Source: Polydactylus sextarius (Eukaryota; Chordata; Actinopteri; Polynemidae). From it: 64,000 bases of DNA. The position numbers and the translations under genes are program-made. Numbering within the stretch: the stretch's first letter is position 1; each line of letters begins with the position of its first letter. The notes under the pieces are model-generated. The model was not told the origin of the DNA and ran no database searches. It was given only the letters and a program-made list of their open reading frames with translations. Of this stretch, positions 12,482-24,830 are shown in pieces. The stretch is taken from the NCBI GenBank assembly GCA_016801845.1, contig CM028931.1, forward strand, positions 8,754,587 to 8,818,586, in the 5' to 3' direction.

Positions 12482-12761
12482 TCTTTGAACCTGGTTCTAC
12501 CTCAGATAATCCTGCTGATCATAGTCAGAGTCACCAGCAGCAGCAGCAGCAGCAGCAGCAGGATCTTCAACACATAAAAGAGTCTTTTCTAAGATTCGTG
12601 CCATGGATGTGACTCTGCTCTGCGACAACACAACATCAGTGGGAATCAACCTTCTCTTCTAACATGTTTCCATCGGAGCACAAGTAGCAGTTTCATTTGT
12701 ATTGATTGACTTGATTTGACTATTTAACACAAAGAAAGAAAGAGGAGAAGAAGGAGCAGAC
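11640..12761. other. manba-slc39a8 spacer and slc39a8 5' region
   Basis: AT-rich spacer with a CA array (about 12308-12333), a TG array (12445-12480) and nine CAG triplets (12535-12561). The last 100 bases are rich in GAAGAGGAG and run directly into the slc39a8 start codon, so they are probably 5' UTR. No open coding exon is seen. Confidence 0.55.
12535..12561 (+). repeat. CAG triplet repeat, nine units
   Basis: Nine perfect CAG units lie about 200 bases upstream of the slc39a8 start codon, just after a TG microsatellite. They are not in a supported coding frame, so a glutamine tract is not proposed. Confidence 0.85.
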
Positions 12762-13485
12762 ATGTTTGACTTTTTGAGATGTTTTGTAACGAGCTTTGTC
12801 TTTTTTTGCCTTTTGATCACAACGTGCCAAAGCATCCACGTGATGGAGCGAAGCGCCGACTCGTTCCTGGAGAATATTTTACACTTTTACGGTAAAAATG
12901 AGTCGATTTCAACGCAGAATCTGGAAGATTTGCTGCTGTTGATTTCAGCCAGAAGATCAGAGCTGGTCACTGACGAGAATCCACTGGCAAACCAAGAGGT
13001 GGGAGAGAAACTTTACGTTTTATTTTTACGTTTGATTAATTTACTTATTTACTAACCATTTAAACTTTTAGCCAGCAAAATATTTTTATATAATGTATTT
13101 TTACATGTATTATTATTATTATTAAATTTTTAATTAAATGGCAGTAAATACTTGAAAATCCACTATTTTATTTTTTATTTAATTTTTTATTATTGATATA
13201 AATTAAAACATTATTCACTATTTTATTTTTTATTTATTTGTTTTATTTTATATCATTATTATTGATATAAATTAAAACATTCACTATTTTATTTTTTAAT
13301 TTATTATTATTTTTATTTCTATTCCTTATTTTCTTATTTCTTTTTGTTTTGTTTTATCTTATTTTTATTTTCATTTTTTTTGTTTTTAAATTTTTTTTAT
13401 TTACCAAATACATGGTTATTAATGAGTTTTAGCTAATATATTTTATTTTTTATTTTTTTAATTTTTATTTTTAAATTAATTAGAC

Positions 13486-13551
<66 letters not shown>

Positions 13552-16500
13552 CCCCTGTTTTTTAACAAATGAATTAAAACCCGTCATAAATGGTTTTATA
13601 GATTAATAATGTGACTAATAACTCGTCTCCGTCCCTCAGTGTCCCTCAGCCGAACAGATCTTGTCCCTCTTCGATTTGGGTAACGTCAGTCAGCTGACTG
13701 TGGGACATCTGGGGAGGATCTGTCCCGCCGTGTTGACTCAGGTGCTGCTGCCCTCCTGCCCTTACACCACCCCCAAGACCGTGACAACTGTAGACTACTC
13801 TGGTGAGTTGCTTCATCATTCCACTGCCACATGCCTCCCGGTTTATTTGTCGAGACCCCTCGCAAGTCAAATAATTCCCAGTTCACTGGGGTTTGTATCC
13901 TTGAAATGGGCCAGCGTGACACAAGCTGAAGATTTCTGAGCGACGGTGTGAATGGAAGACGCTTCTTAAAACCAAACAAAAAGATGTCGTCATCATTGTG
14001 CTGAAGCGTCACTGTAGGAGTGGAGATAAAATATGAGAGGGGGGAAAAAAATAGAGCTGATTAGTCACCATAGGTGTAGTGAGAGTTTCTAAAATGGCAA
14101 ATGCTGATAAAACTGAGGACGAGAACAAAACAGTCAACTCTAATCACGTCGATGTCGTCAAGACTTAACCATCCACTGTTCCAGCACATTTTTAACATGC
14201 CTCATCTCCTGATAACCTCTTTTACTATCAGTCTATTAATTATTATAGGACCCACACTGTCACTTATAAAAATAAAATCAACACAAACGTTGTTGCAGTA
14301 GTTGTAGCTAGGTGTTCCTAATAAACTGATACAGCTCGTAGCTATGATTACATCACCTTTTATACGTATATGATGGGTTTATGAAGTAACTGTTACAATT
14401 TCCGACTTTGAGTTTAATTATTTCTATCTTCTGATGGAAGAAATCTCTTAAAACTCGGCGCACACCTTCTCTTTAAAGTCAAGAACGAGCCGATTGGATT
14501 TTTGGTCGCTGGAGGTCAAAGGTGAAACGTCAACGTTTGTCTCTTTCCGTGTCAAATCCGGTGCCGACTTTTTCCTCGTGACCCGTAGACGAACTGGCGT
14601 TATACATTATACATCACTCACACCCGCATGCATCAATAGATTTGATAAAGATCAAAGGTTATGTGTCATTAAGCCCTTAAAAATGTGATAAATGATGTGG
14701 ATTCGTTTGAAATATCGAGGTCAGTTTGACCTCACGGACATATTTTATAAGTACAAATTAGCTAAATTACTCAACAATAATTCAGTCTGTGGATTAATAT
14801 GTCTTCTGTTCAGTTCACTACACAATTAACCGTATAGGAACATCCATTAACAGTTTATTTTCCGTCTGATTTCATATAAAAATCCCGGTCATGTGTCTGT
14901 CCCAGATTGTCTCAATGAACCACTGACCTCTCAGACTCAAACGGTCAAAAACACTCCGCCTCACCGCTGTTGACACAGTTATGACCAACTGTGACTGTTG
15001 TTCAGTCTGATGTCGGCGAGGCATGCTGTTTCCTCCGCTGGCCTCGAGAACAGAATTTCTCTTCTGCAAATAAATAGCGTCGGCGTTGTTTTGTTGAGTT
15101 ACACGTGTGTTTGGTTATTCTGTTGTAATAAATATGAAGGAGTGGACGGGCTGCATGGTGTGTGTGTGTGTGTGTGATACTTTCTGCTGCGTTGTCAGTG
15201 TCGTATGGTCGTCGGTACATTTAATTATGTTGTGTTTTTAAGGACAAGCAGGAAACGTGAGCTAACTGGAGGCTAATTCAACTTTGGTTGAGTCCATGCT
15301 AATGCTAGCTAGCATAATCCCACCCTGCCTCAGATCTGTGTTCAACGCTTTTTTTATTTTTTTGTTCAGTTTTCTTGCAGCCACAGCTGCGTTAGATCTG
15401 CGTCAAAGTAAGTTTTTCCCCCGCTGTAGATCGTCTTTTGTGACTTATTGAACTCCAAAACATCGACAAAACTGCTCCAAAAAGACAAAAAGTCTTCACC
15501 TACTTCACCTTTACTTTTTAAGCAGTGTGGTTAAACCAGAACTATGACATAGTCAAACCAAAGACCTTCACCTTCACCTTGGATTCGACTGCAACACTGG
15601 TCTGTTGTAGAGTTGACGAAGGAGGTGCACATTTATAAATCAATAATAGCTCCGCCACTTGTTGTTTTCTTCTAAAATAAAAGCTCAGATGCACGTGAAT
15701 CAGGATCATGATGTTGATTTTTCTCCTTTGTCTCGTGACAGTTTGGGGTTACGGCTTCTTGGCCGTCACCATCATCAACCTCGCGTCTCTACTCGGCCTC
15801 CTGCTGATCCCCTTCACCAAAAAACCTTATTTCCCCAAAGTGTTGACTTATTTCATCGGCCTGGCCATCGGGACGCTCTTCTCCAACGCTGTGCTTCAGC
15901 TCATACCAGAGGTGAGTGAGGGAAGATTAAAAACTAAAGGAGGAAAAAAGAAAAAGAAAACACGGACCGTGATGTTTTCCTGTCGGCCCGCAGGCGCTGG
16001 GGTTCGATCCCAAAGCCGATAACTACGTGGCGAACGCCGTCGGGATCTTCGGCGGCTTTTATCTGCTGTTCTTCGTGGAGAAGGTTCTGAAAATGATCCT
16101 GGGTGTTGGTCAGGAGGTGAGTTACCAGAGCAGTAAAAAATCAGTTTATTAGGTTCAAAGCGCTTTTCGTTTATTACAGTCATATCATTTATTATATTAC
16201 ACCTGTAAATCTGCCAGCGGACAGCCCCGTTTTATTGGCTAATTGCCGATTACCTGGACGAAATTACACCTCACGGGAGTCAGGTGCTTAATTAGTTTTA
16301 ATAATTAAGATTTTACACTCGGGTCAAAGTCGGTAGCATCAGTGAACTTGATTAGATATAATCTATATGTCACTGTATAGACTCTTAATAGTGCACTTTC
16401 CATTTCACTACATTTCAAGTAATTATATATAATATATAATAGAGAACTACACTTTAAAGGGGCAGATATCTGGGTACTTTTTTATATTTGACAGATGAGA

Positions 16501-19500
16501 TATAACGTGTTAATTTGAGAGCTTTACATGAGCTTATAGTTTATTGTTTATAAGAGCTTTCCCTGTAGGGTGTAGCTTTTTTATTATCATCACGTCAAAA
16601 GTTCAATTCATCAAATCGGATAAGATTTAAATACCTGAACAGCTGTTAGATGTATTAACATAAAGTTAAATGTTTAGTTTTTGAAATAAGCTACTTTGGT
16701 TTTGATCAAATCTCGCTAACATTAGCTGTGCTTGGTGCTAATTAGCAAACGCTAGCATGCTGCTGCACAAAACACACTTCCTGTTCAAACAATCACATGA
16801 ATTTGGGAACAAATGTTCTTGTTTGTAAACTTCATATCAGCACCAATCTAAGCTAATGGTGTTGTGCTAACAGATTTAGCTGCAATAGGTGTATTTACAC
16901 GCACAACGGTAGCAATCTGACAGCACAAGGTTGAGTTTTTGTGTCCATCTTCTCAGCACGGCCACAGCCACTTCACTCCCGCGGACGCGTCTCAGGAAAA
17001 CTCCCTCCAGAACGGAGACGTCGCGGAGAAGAAGGACTCCATCATCTTAACCAGCATCAACACCGTCAGCGCGGACGTAAGCAACCCCAACCCGGAGCTC
17101 TCGAACGCGACATCGTCTCAGGTACGTGTCCAGGAAACGCAACACAGATAGTCCAACTCCGTCACCATGTGTAACATTAACATACGTCCTGGTCCTCGAT
17201 GACCTTTTGTCTAATGAGCCTTAAGATAAGGAATTGTTAGCATTTTGCCTTTAATGAAATCTTTCAAGCGCAATGTGCTTGATAGAAACCTGCTGTTCAC
17301 CACAGTTTTCTATCAGTGACGTTACAGGAAAATGTCAAGGAGTGTAATTTAAACCTCTTTATCAGCCACTGGGGTCAACTTTCAGTGCATCACATGCAAA
17401 AAAGGGTAATTGCACAAATTTCAACAGCAAATAAAAGCATATACACAAAGAGAACACACCTTCTATAGTAGGCTTGTGCCGTTATCAGTGACACGACGCG
17501 ATTAGCGCTGCTGTTAATGTTTAACGCTGAAATCTCCGGTGTCATATGGAGCCGTGCCTCCGGAGGGATCAAAACACTAAACAAACAGACGTGGTGGGAT
17601 GGGGTAGTTGAAGCCAGGCTGGAGGCCTCAGATCCTTCCCCTTCTCGTAAAAAGCTGGAATTGTCCGAGCCAGGACACAAAGACGTCTTTTGTCCGCTGC
17701 GCCGCTGATAGAAGGGGTGTGTTCTGTCGCTAGCGGAGTATCTTCAACGAAATCGCCCCAAAGCTCGGTTTATGTCCGCCTGCTCTCCGGTTTCCACGTT
17801 AACAACACTCGCACCATTATTATCTGTAATTGAAGCGTTGTGGTGCAAATGTTGCGCATCCATTTAGGGAAAAATGTCTCCTAGTCAGTTGATTAAACAC
17901 TGTTGATCAAAGCTTTTAAGTTTCAAAGCCGCATTGTGGCATTTTTCAAGTTGTCTATTGTCTAACAAAAATGTTGTCTTTCATTCACAACTATGAGCTC
18001 ATTAATTACCATTACCAAATCAAAATATTCTGGTTCAGGCTTTGAATTTGACATTTATATAAACATAGAGTTGGTGAGCTCAGCGGCCGCCATCTTGAAA
18101 CTAACAGAAGTCTGATAAGAACGATTCATACGTGTTAAATTAAAAAAAACAAACGTATGAGCAGGTGTCACCGAGGTGTGTTTTTAAGACTGATTCATAT
18201 TTTTTTAGATGACGGTGATCGAATCTGCCGCTTGGTTCATCATAAGGTTCGTCATCCTGTGACCTCACATAAACAATTTAGCACAATCATCATGTCAGAA
18301 ATGAGCTCAAACTGATGATAATCTCATCCAACATTAGTCACCTTAGTGTGACTGAAATCAGCTGTGAGATGATCCTCTAAGTAAGTGTCTTGTTCAGTCT
18401 TTCGTCATCTGTATCAGCCTCAAACGTCCACTGAGTGTGTGACAGTAAGTGTGAGATTTTATCTGCATGTTAGCATTTAGCTCACGACACTTAGTTGGAG
18501 CTCCACAGAGCTGCTAAACGTGGCTTTAGACTCTCAGTTGTGTTTGAAACTGAACTTTATAATAAATTAGCTTCGTCCAGTTGAAGCTGCCCGGTCTGAT
18601 CTTTATTTAAAACCTTTTGTTGCTCTCTAGTTTGTGATATAAGCGAGATAACTCCTTGATGAAGTATTGATCAGATGCCAGAAAGCAAAACGTTCAACTT
18701 TGTCCTTCGTTTTCTGGATGATTTGAACTTTGGTGCTTGACTAAATCCACATACAGTATGCCATTATTTGCCTACAGCTCTTCAGTGTGATCAAACAGCA
18801 GTTGTAGCAGCGCGACCTTTAACCTGTGTTTTGGCGTCGTTATACAGGAAGCCCAGGCGTCCAACGTGATGTGTCACTGGCTGCGTGGGACGCGCATCAC
18901 CAGCATCAAGACGGTGGCGTGGATGATAACGCTGAGCGACGCGCTGCACAACTTCATCGACGGTTTGGCCATCGGCGCCTCCTTCACCGTGTCGGTGCTG
19001 ACGGGGTTCAGCACTTCCACCGCCATCGTTTGCGAGGAGTTTCCTCACGAGCTGGGTGAGAAATCAGCGACTTTTTAATCAAATCAACCGTGGTTCGACC
19101 TCGTCAGCTCAACATGAGTCAGTACGAAGTTTGAGGATCCAAAAGTTACTGAAACATGTGGATGTTTAGTATATTTACAGCCATAAAACATGATGAAATA
19201 AAGTGATTGTACCGACATAAAAGCCGGAAGAATTTAAGTAGAAAATTAGGTAACAAGAGAAAGCTGAATCTTTTCACTCAAAGGGACCAAGAAGAATCAA
19301 TGATCTTTATCGGCCTCTAGTGACGAGATGCAGAACTGTAACAAAAATGTCTTTTTGTTTTCTGTTTTCTGAAATCACAAGTATCCTAATACTTTTGATT
19401 TACTTACTGACTTACTGACTTTGAGAAAGAAAAGTTTCACATTTCACACCTTTAAAATTTGTTTTTACAGGTTTTTACAGAAATGGTTTACTGAAGTATT

Positions 19501-21264
19501 TGTCAGAGGAAGTGCAATAGAGAAAAAACTCTAACACAAAGCTTTAGGCTTCCCGTTCAACCATTTCTCCTCTGTATCAATGCTTTGCTTTGTTCTCTGT
19601 GCAGGCGATTTCGTGATCCTCCTGAACGCAGGTATGAGCATCCCGCAGGCCGTTTTCTTCAACCTGCTGTCAGCGGTGTCGTGTTACATCGGCCTCGTGT
19701 TTGGGATTCTGCTCGGGAGCAACTTCGCCCCCAACGCAATCTTTGCCATCGCGGGAGGAATGTTCCTGTACATCGCTCTGGCCGACATGGTGAGTCTATG
19801 GGAACGTTATCTGAGGAGACAGCGATGGCAAACAGAGAATGAAAACAAATATTTCTATGTATCCTTCTTCTGCCTCTAATCTCTATCCGTAGCATGAAAA
19901 TAAGAGATACAACATGAGAGTGAGTGCTGCAGACAGAAATCACAACTTCTCTCTTTTACTTCCCACTCACTGCCCACTCCTGGTTTTATTTCCACTCACA
20001 GTGAGCAGACATTGGTGGTGGAAAAAATCAGTCTGCACACTCCTTGCTCCGCACCACGCTGGTGGATGTACAGAAAAAACAACAACTGTATCAACTTTAA
20101 GTTATGGTCCGGAGTAATTTGAACCATCAACTCCCCCTCAAGAGATATTTTATGTTGGTTGAAGTAATATCGAGTTTGACCGTCTTTTGTTTTCACAACC
20201 AAATAGTTAACAATGAAAGTAAATGGGGCAGCCAGCCAAACGTATCTAAATTATCATTTTTTAACCACTAATAAAGCTCAAAAATCACTTCACTTCAGCA
20301 GTAGCATGAATAGGGTCCCTACACATAAACTGAAGTACTGATAACTTAGTAAGTGAACTGAGAGTTTATCAAAAAGACTGTTTTACTTTTGTTTTGTTTG
20401 ACTTACCCAACTTCTTGTTTTCATAACACCTGGTGATGAAGGGTGTTCCACATCAGCAGATTCATTATTTTCCTAAACAACCAGCCGATGTGTCAGTGAA
20501 GAGTGAGAAAAATTCTGAATCTGCTGATCTGGAACAACATTAGTGGTTAAAAAATGACAATTTAGATATGTTTGGCTGGCTGCCCTATTTACTTTCATTG
20601 TCAACTATTTGGTTGTGAAAACAAAAGATGATCAAACTCGATATTACTTCAACCAACATAAAATATCTCTTGAGGGGGAGTTAAATATATACATTAATGC
20701 TGTTGACACTGTACTTTTTATAAAAGCCTTAAAAATGTTACCCTTTCATTAAAGGCTGCACATATCTGTGAGTTAAGAGGTGTTTGTTGTCTGTTTGGTT
20801 AGTTTTGTCAGCTGTGGTTCAGGAGGTAGAGGAAGTAATCCATTAACCAGAAGGTTGCTCCAGTTTGTCTGTTGATGTGTATTTTGGCACGAAACCGTTC
20901 CTACAAATGTTCCTCATTGGTTTGAGGTTGCTCAAACCAATAGCAAGATGGCGAAACTGAAAATCATCAGGTATCATGGAGATAGATATCCGCTTTTTTG
21001 TTTTGTTTTTGTTCCCAAGTTAGTTTTAGAGGCAAGATAAGTGAATGAGCCGTAGCAGTTTTTCAAGGAAAAGTGTTTGATATTATCCAATTGTCGCTTT
21101 TTCTTCTATGATCGTAGTTTCCAGAGATGAACAGCATAGCCCGGGAACAACGACGCACTTCCACCAAAATCGTCTTCTTCCTCATCCAGAACGCTGGTCT
21201 CCTCACGGGCTTCACCATCATCCTGCTCATCACTATGTTTGCGGGACAGATCAACCTGGGTTAG
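12762..21264 (+). CDS. slc39a8: Zinc/manganese/iron/cadmium transporter ZIP8
   Basis: LIV-1 subfamily ZIP that imports divalent metals (Zn, Mn, Fe, Cd) together with bicarbonate or selenite across plasma or lysosomal membranes. Exons: 12762-12998, 13640-13802, 15742-15911, 15994-16116, 16957-17121, 18848-19055, 19605-19789, 21118-21264, all in phase, giving 465 residues against about 460 in human. The order is: signal peptide (MFDFLRCFVTSFVFFCLLIT), an ectodomain with N-glycosylation sites (KNES, GNVS) and CPSAEQILS, eight membrane helices from VWGYGFLAVTIINLASLLGL, a short histidine loop HGHSHF in exon 5, then HNFIDGLAIGASF and EEFPHELGDFVILLNAGMS. Glu in place of the first His of the usual HEFPHELGD marks ZIP8 and ZIP14. 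ZIP14 is the alternative; the manba/ube2d3 neighbourhood favours ZIP8. Confidence 0.93.
13489..13549 (+). repeat. TA dinucleotide microsatellite (slc39a8 intron 1)
   Basis: About 30 perfect TA units inside a T/A-rich intron, 90 bases before exon 2. It probably forms cruciforms easily and is likely length-variable. Confidence 0.9.
13803..15741. other. slc39a8 intron 2, no gene seen
   Basis: About 1.9 kb without supported exons. It holds a short TG run near 15158-15176 and GCTAATGCTAGCTAGC-type palindromic text near 15298-15316. Open frames here have no recognisable content. Confidence 0.5.
17122..18847. other. slc39a8 intron 5, no gene seen
   Basis: About 1.7 kb of ordinary intron sequence. 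It contains no supported exon, RNA gene or element with clear ends. Confidence 0.5.
20129..20682. mobile_element. Fold-back element FB1, copy 1 (slc39a8 intron 7)
   Basis: The left arm starting AACTCCCCCTCAAGAGATAT returns as its reverse complement ending CTCTTGAGGGGGAGTT. The arms run about 150 bases and include the text AATGGGGCAGCCAGCCAAAC and its inverted partner. The centre carries a second, smaller stem (CAGCAGATTCATTATTTTCC against an inverted copy). It has no coding capacity, so it looks like a non-autonomous fold-back DNA transposon. A second copy lies at about 41826-42290. Target-site duplications are not clear. Confidence 0.8.
20810..20862 (+). repeat. Degenerate tRNA-like repeat fragment
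   Basis: The text GTGGTTCAGGAGGTAGAGGA followed by CATTAACCAGAAGGTTGCTC resembles the A-box and anticodon region of the tRNA-derived repeats common in fish. The B-box end is lost. It cannot be a working tRNA gene. Confidence 0.4.
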
Positions 21265-21670
21265 AGGAGACGACGGACCAAGACACACACACACACACAC
21301 ACACAGAAGAAATAAAAAAAAATAGTCACAAGCTGCTTCCGTTTCTGTTCACAGCTCAGCTGAGCAGGAAAGTGAATGTAAAAATGAATGAATGTTTTGT
21401 ACGAACAAAACTAAACTTTTAAATGGGACAAAAATAATGTTTTTTTTTTTTTTTTATCTGATGACTATCAATCTAGTGAAACGTTTACTCCATTAAAAAA
21501 AAAAAAAAAAAAAAAACAAGGGAAAATCTTTTACAATCATTTGATGTATGAAGTCTAGATAAATTTGTTTGAAGGAGACAATAAATTATTTTTTCAGTCT
21601 TCATATATTGTCTCAGTGCTTCTCATTGGTTTGTTTGTTGTGACAACAGAGTTCAACCTTTAGCTTTTTT

Positions 21671-21751
<81 letters not shown>

Positions 21752-23011
21752 TTCTATAATTATTTCTATAATCTATTTGTCATTTTACGTAGCCGATATT
21801 CAGCCAATCAGCGTCAAACGGGAAGTGAGAGAGATGCATTTACAGCCACAGTCTGGCCCGTAATTTTTTCCATCCGTGATGAGTCCAGAGCAAAACACTT
21901 AATCTCAGCCCTTCTATTTCTACACTATTAATTAATATCAGAAATAAAGGATATTATCTTTCAATGAGGATTAACTTTTATAACTTTGGATAAAATAACG
22001 TTTTTTGTTTTTTTTTACATGTAAAGAATTTCACACGTTTTAACCGAGTAATGGTCTTTTTTCCTCATTCCTCCCGAACGCACTTGAACGCATCGTAACT
22101 GTGCCAACGACGCAGACATGAAATGAGGAGATTTTGAGTTTGTGATAAGTTTGCGAAGCTCCTCGCTCTCACACTAAACCTCCAAACACCGACATTAAAC
22201 CGGTAAGTCGTTTTTTATTAAACCGTTTCGACTCGTATAAGAAACTCAGAGCGGTTTGTGATTAAAATCGGCATCTTTTTTTTTATGCTAACACTGACGC
22301 TAGCTGCTTTTTTAAGCTAATCAGGAATTAAAGTCTTAATGTTTTTGTCCGGAATTAAACCGGTTTTTGTTGGTAAATATCCGTTGATTTAATTTTTGAT
22401 TATTCATCTTAACAAACGCTGGTCAAACTGATAATAAAGTTTTAAAAATAATATTTACCAACGTTTAAACTGACTCTGTCATTGTGATTAAAGGTGAAGC
22501 TGCTGTTACAGTTTAACTACATAACAATGATTCATGTTGTTGTGTTGTCAAACTCCTACATTTGGTATTAAATTATACTTTAAAATGAGTGTTAGAAGTA
22601 GAAAATAATAAATAAACAATAAAGAGACGTGTGACCGGTGGCCCCAATCAGACCCTTAATAAAGAATTTCATAACCTCATTATGTTTCCATAATAAAATT
22701 TAAACCTGACAAATAACTTTTTCTTCAAATACATATTTTTATCTGTATTTTACAGTCAATTTATGTGTTAAGTGGTCGTGTTAAGTCTAAAAATGTTAAC
22801 AGACTTAACACAACCTTAAGCTTAAATGCAACTGATTTCTTTTTTACTTATCAGGTGTTTTGGTTCCTAAAGTCCAAAGTTCTGTTTACATACCATGAGT
22901 ATAGTTATTAGTAATGACAACAACAATGGCTGTGTTTCATTTTGATTGTTGAGTCAGTAATTAAGTATTTATTGTTGCTTTATTCTCTCACTTTTCGTCC
23001 CGATCTGAGTC
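21265..23011. other. slc39a8 3' UTR, spacer and nat8-like 5' region
   Basis: AATAAA at 21580-21585 probably ends slc39a8. A (CA)n(TA)n compound microsatellite fills about 21675-21747. Near 22050-22202 a GC-richer segment ends in the donor-like ACCG|GTAAGT, which could be an untranslated first exon of the acetyltransferase at 23012. The rest is AT-rich with no coding exon. Confidence 0.5.
21675..21747 (+). repeat. Compound CA/TA microsatellite
   Basis: A run of about 22 CA units passes directly into about 14 TA units, downstream of the slc39a8 poly(A) signal. Confidence 0.9.
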
Positions 23012-23677
23012 ATGGCCAATATTCAGATACGTAAATATCGGGAGGATGATGCCGAAGACGTGAGGGAGATCTTCACCATGGGGATGAGCGAACACGTGCC
23101 GTCGTCCTTCATGCACCTCCTGAAGCAGCCCGTGAGCCAGATGGTGCTGATGTGCACGTTCTGCGCTCTCATGACCAGCTCCAAGTCCTTCCTGCTGCCC
23201 GTCCTGGCCGTCACGCTGCTCCTGGCTGGGGCGCGGCAGTTCGTCGTTTACATGTTCAACAAATACATCGACACGTCTTTCAAGAAGGATCTCAGCAACA
23301 TCAGCAGCATCTACGGCGAGGAGAAGGACTCTTGTTTCTGGGTGGCTGAGATCGACGGCCGGGTCGTCGCCACCGTGGCTTGTCTTCCTGCTCAAAACGC
23401 GCCGGGGTGTCTGGAGCTGAAACGGATGTCCGTACGCCGCAGTCACCGCGGGATGGGCATCGCCAAGGCTCTGTGTCGAACAGTGGCTGAGTTCACTCGC
23501 GACAGAGGTTACGGAGCAGTCGTCCTGTACACGTCTGTGGTGCAGACGGACGCTCAGAAGCTGTACGAGCACATGGGCTACGAGAAGATACGAGAGTTTG
23601 TCATCCCTGAGATTTCTGCTAAAATCCTGAACTTCACTCTGTTCGAGTACAGACTGGATCTACAAAGAGACAAGTGA
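23012..23677 (+). CDS. NAT8/camello-type N-acetyltransferase
   Basis: Single-exon ORF of 221 residues, complete from MANIQIRKYREDDAEDVREI to RLDLQRDK and stop. Members of this GNAT family sit in the ER/Golgi membrane; NAT8 acetylates cysteine S-conjugates and luminal lysines. A hydrophobic segment (LLPVLAVTLLLAGARQFVVY, residues about 68-90) is the membrane anchor. The GNAT core follows: FWVAEIDGRVVATVACLP, then the acetyl-CoA loop SVRRSHRGMGIAKAL, then LYTSVVQTDAQKLYEHMGY. Length and order match vertebrate NAT8, NAT8B and camello (about 220-230 residues). Which fish paralogue it is cannot be told, so no symbol is given. Its position next to dctn1 and alms1 matches human 2p13. A poly(A) signal AATAAA lies at 23992-23997. 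Confidence 0.92.
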   Translation: MANIQIRKYREDDAEDVREIFTMGMSEHVPSSFMHLLKQPVSQMVLMCTFCALMTSSKSFLLPVLAVTLLLAGARQFVVYMFNKYIDTSFKKDLSNISSIYGEEKDSCFWVAEIDGRVVATVACLPAQNAPGCLELKRMSVRRSHRGMGIAKALCRTVAEFTRDRGYGAVVLYTSVVQTDAQKLYEHMGYEKIREFVIPEISAKILNFTLFEYRLDLQRDK

Positions 23678-24830
23678 TGGTGACGTTGTTAAGATGTTGT
23701 CAGGGAAACCGGATCGTCCGTTTATCTAGTGTCCGTGCTTCCAGTTACAGATCCTCAGGACAACACAAGAACTATTTATTTAACTCGCCACAGAACAAGG
23801 TCAGGCTTTATTTCTCTCGTTACATCAACACTGGACAGAATCAATCAACCACTCATCTACAATAGCTGATATAGTTGATTAGGTTTAATATTAAGTTGAG
23901 GAAAAAGTCTGCAATGTCCATCGTTAGCTTCTTTAACATCCTCTTTTTTTTTTTTGTAAGGATTTGATTCATTTTTACATTAATTACTGAGAATAAAACA
24001 CTTATCTCAAGTTGCTGCTGTGATTTGTTTTCTTTGGGAACACACAAGGTATCGCAGCGCTCAGATAACAAGTCAAGTCTTGATTTTCTTCAGATGTTTT
24101 ACCGACTACTCGTGCGATAAAACACGTAACGCAACTTTTGTTTTCATGTGTAAATACACCCACATCTTCCAGCTCTGGTGAGCTTTTTGATGTGACAACT
24201 GACCGATCGTACGTCTGATAACGTGTGCGGGGACAGTGATAGTGTTACATCTTTTATGTTTGAGCACAATCGTTAAAGAGGGAGACCTGCAAAGAAAAAA
24301 AAGAAGAAGAGGGAGGAAGAACAAGGACGTTCTTTGTGTGAAAGTGAAAGGTATCAGGATGCGAGAAACCTCAAGTTTCACTTTATTCACACAGAAACAC
24401 AGTAAAAGAGTGAAACACGTAAACACAAGTGTCAAGTGACTTTAATTGCTTTTAATCACAAACAGCTGGTGTCGTTTTCTAATGATCAACCTCTTTTTGT
24501 TTATATTTTTCATTTTTTTCTATTTTAAATTTACAAAAAATCAGGTACATCCTTATGTTTTCTTATGTAAATTGTTTTTGCAAATTTATCTATCTTTACA
24601 GAAATTAAATTAAAATTTTACTATTCAAATTTAAAAGATATTTATTATAGTAAAATACGAACAAACGCAGGTTAAATTGTCTTTTTTTATTTTATTAAAT
24701 TGTCCTTTAATTTAAAAAATAATAATAATAATAATGACACAGACATTATCTGTATTTAAACCTTCGTAAAATAATTTGTTAGTTAATTAATATGCTTCAC
24801 ATGTTTATAGTCGCATTAGGGTGGTTAGTG
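23678..24830. other. nat8-like 3' UTR and spacer
   Basis: 3' UTR up to the AATAAA at 23992, then AT-rich spacer with (TAA)n near 24720-24735. No coding exon is seen. Confidence 0.5.

Noticed and set aside
12385..12612. Polyglutamine ORF from the CAG repeat upstream of slc39a8
   Set aside because: It reads a TG microsatellite as CVCVCV and then Gln; it has no splice link to the slc39a8 start, which has its own signal peptide.
16000..16025. tRNA B-box-like GGGTTCGATCCC
   Set aside because: It lies within slc39a8 exon 4 and encodes GFDP; no A-box or cloverleaf surrounds it.
22988..23572. 194-codon antisense ORF over the acetyltransferase gene
   Set aside because: It is the shadow of the GC-rich coding strand, with no recognisable protein content; the sense ORF has a clear GNAT fold.
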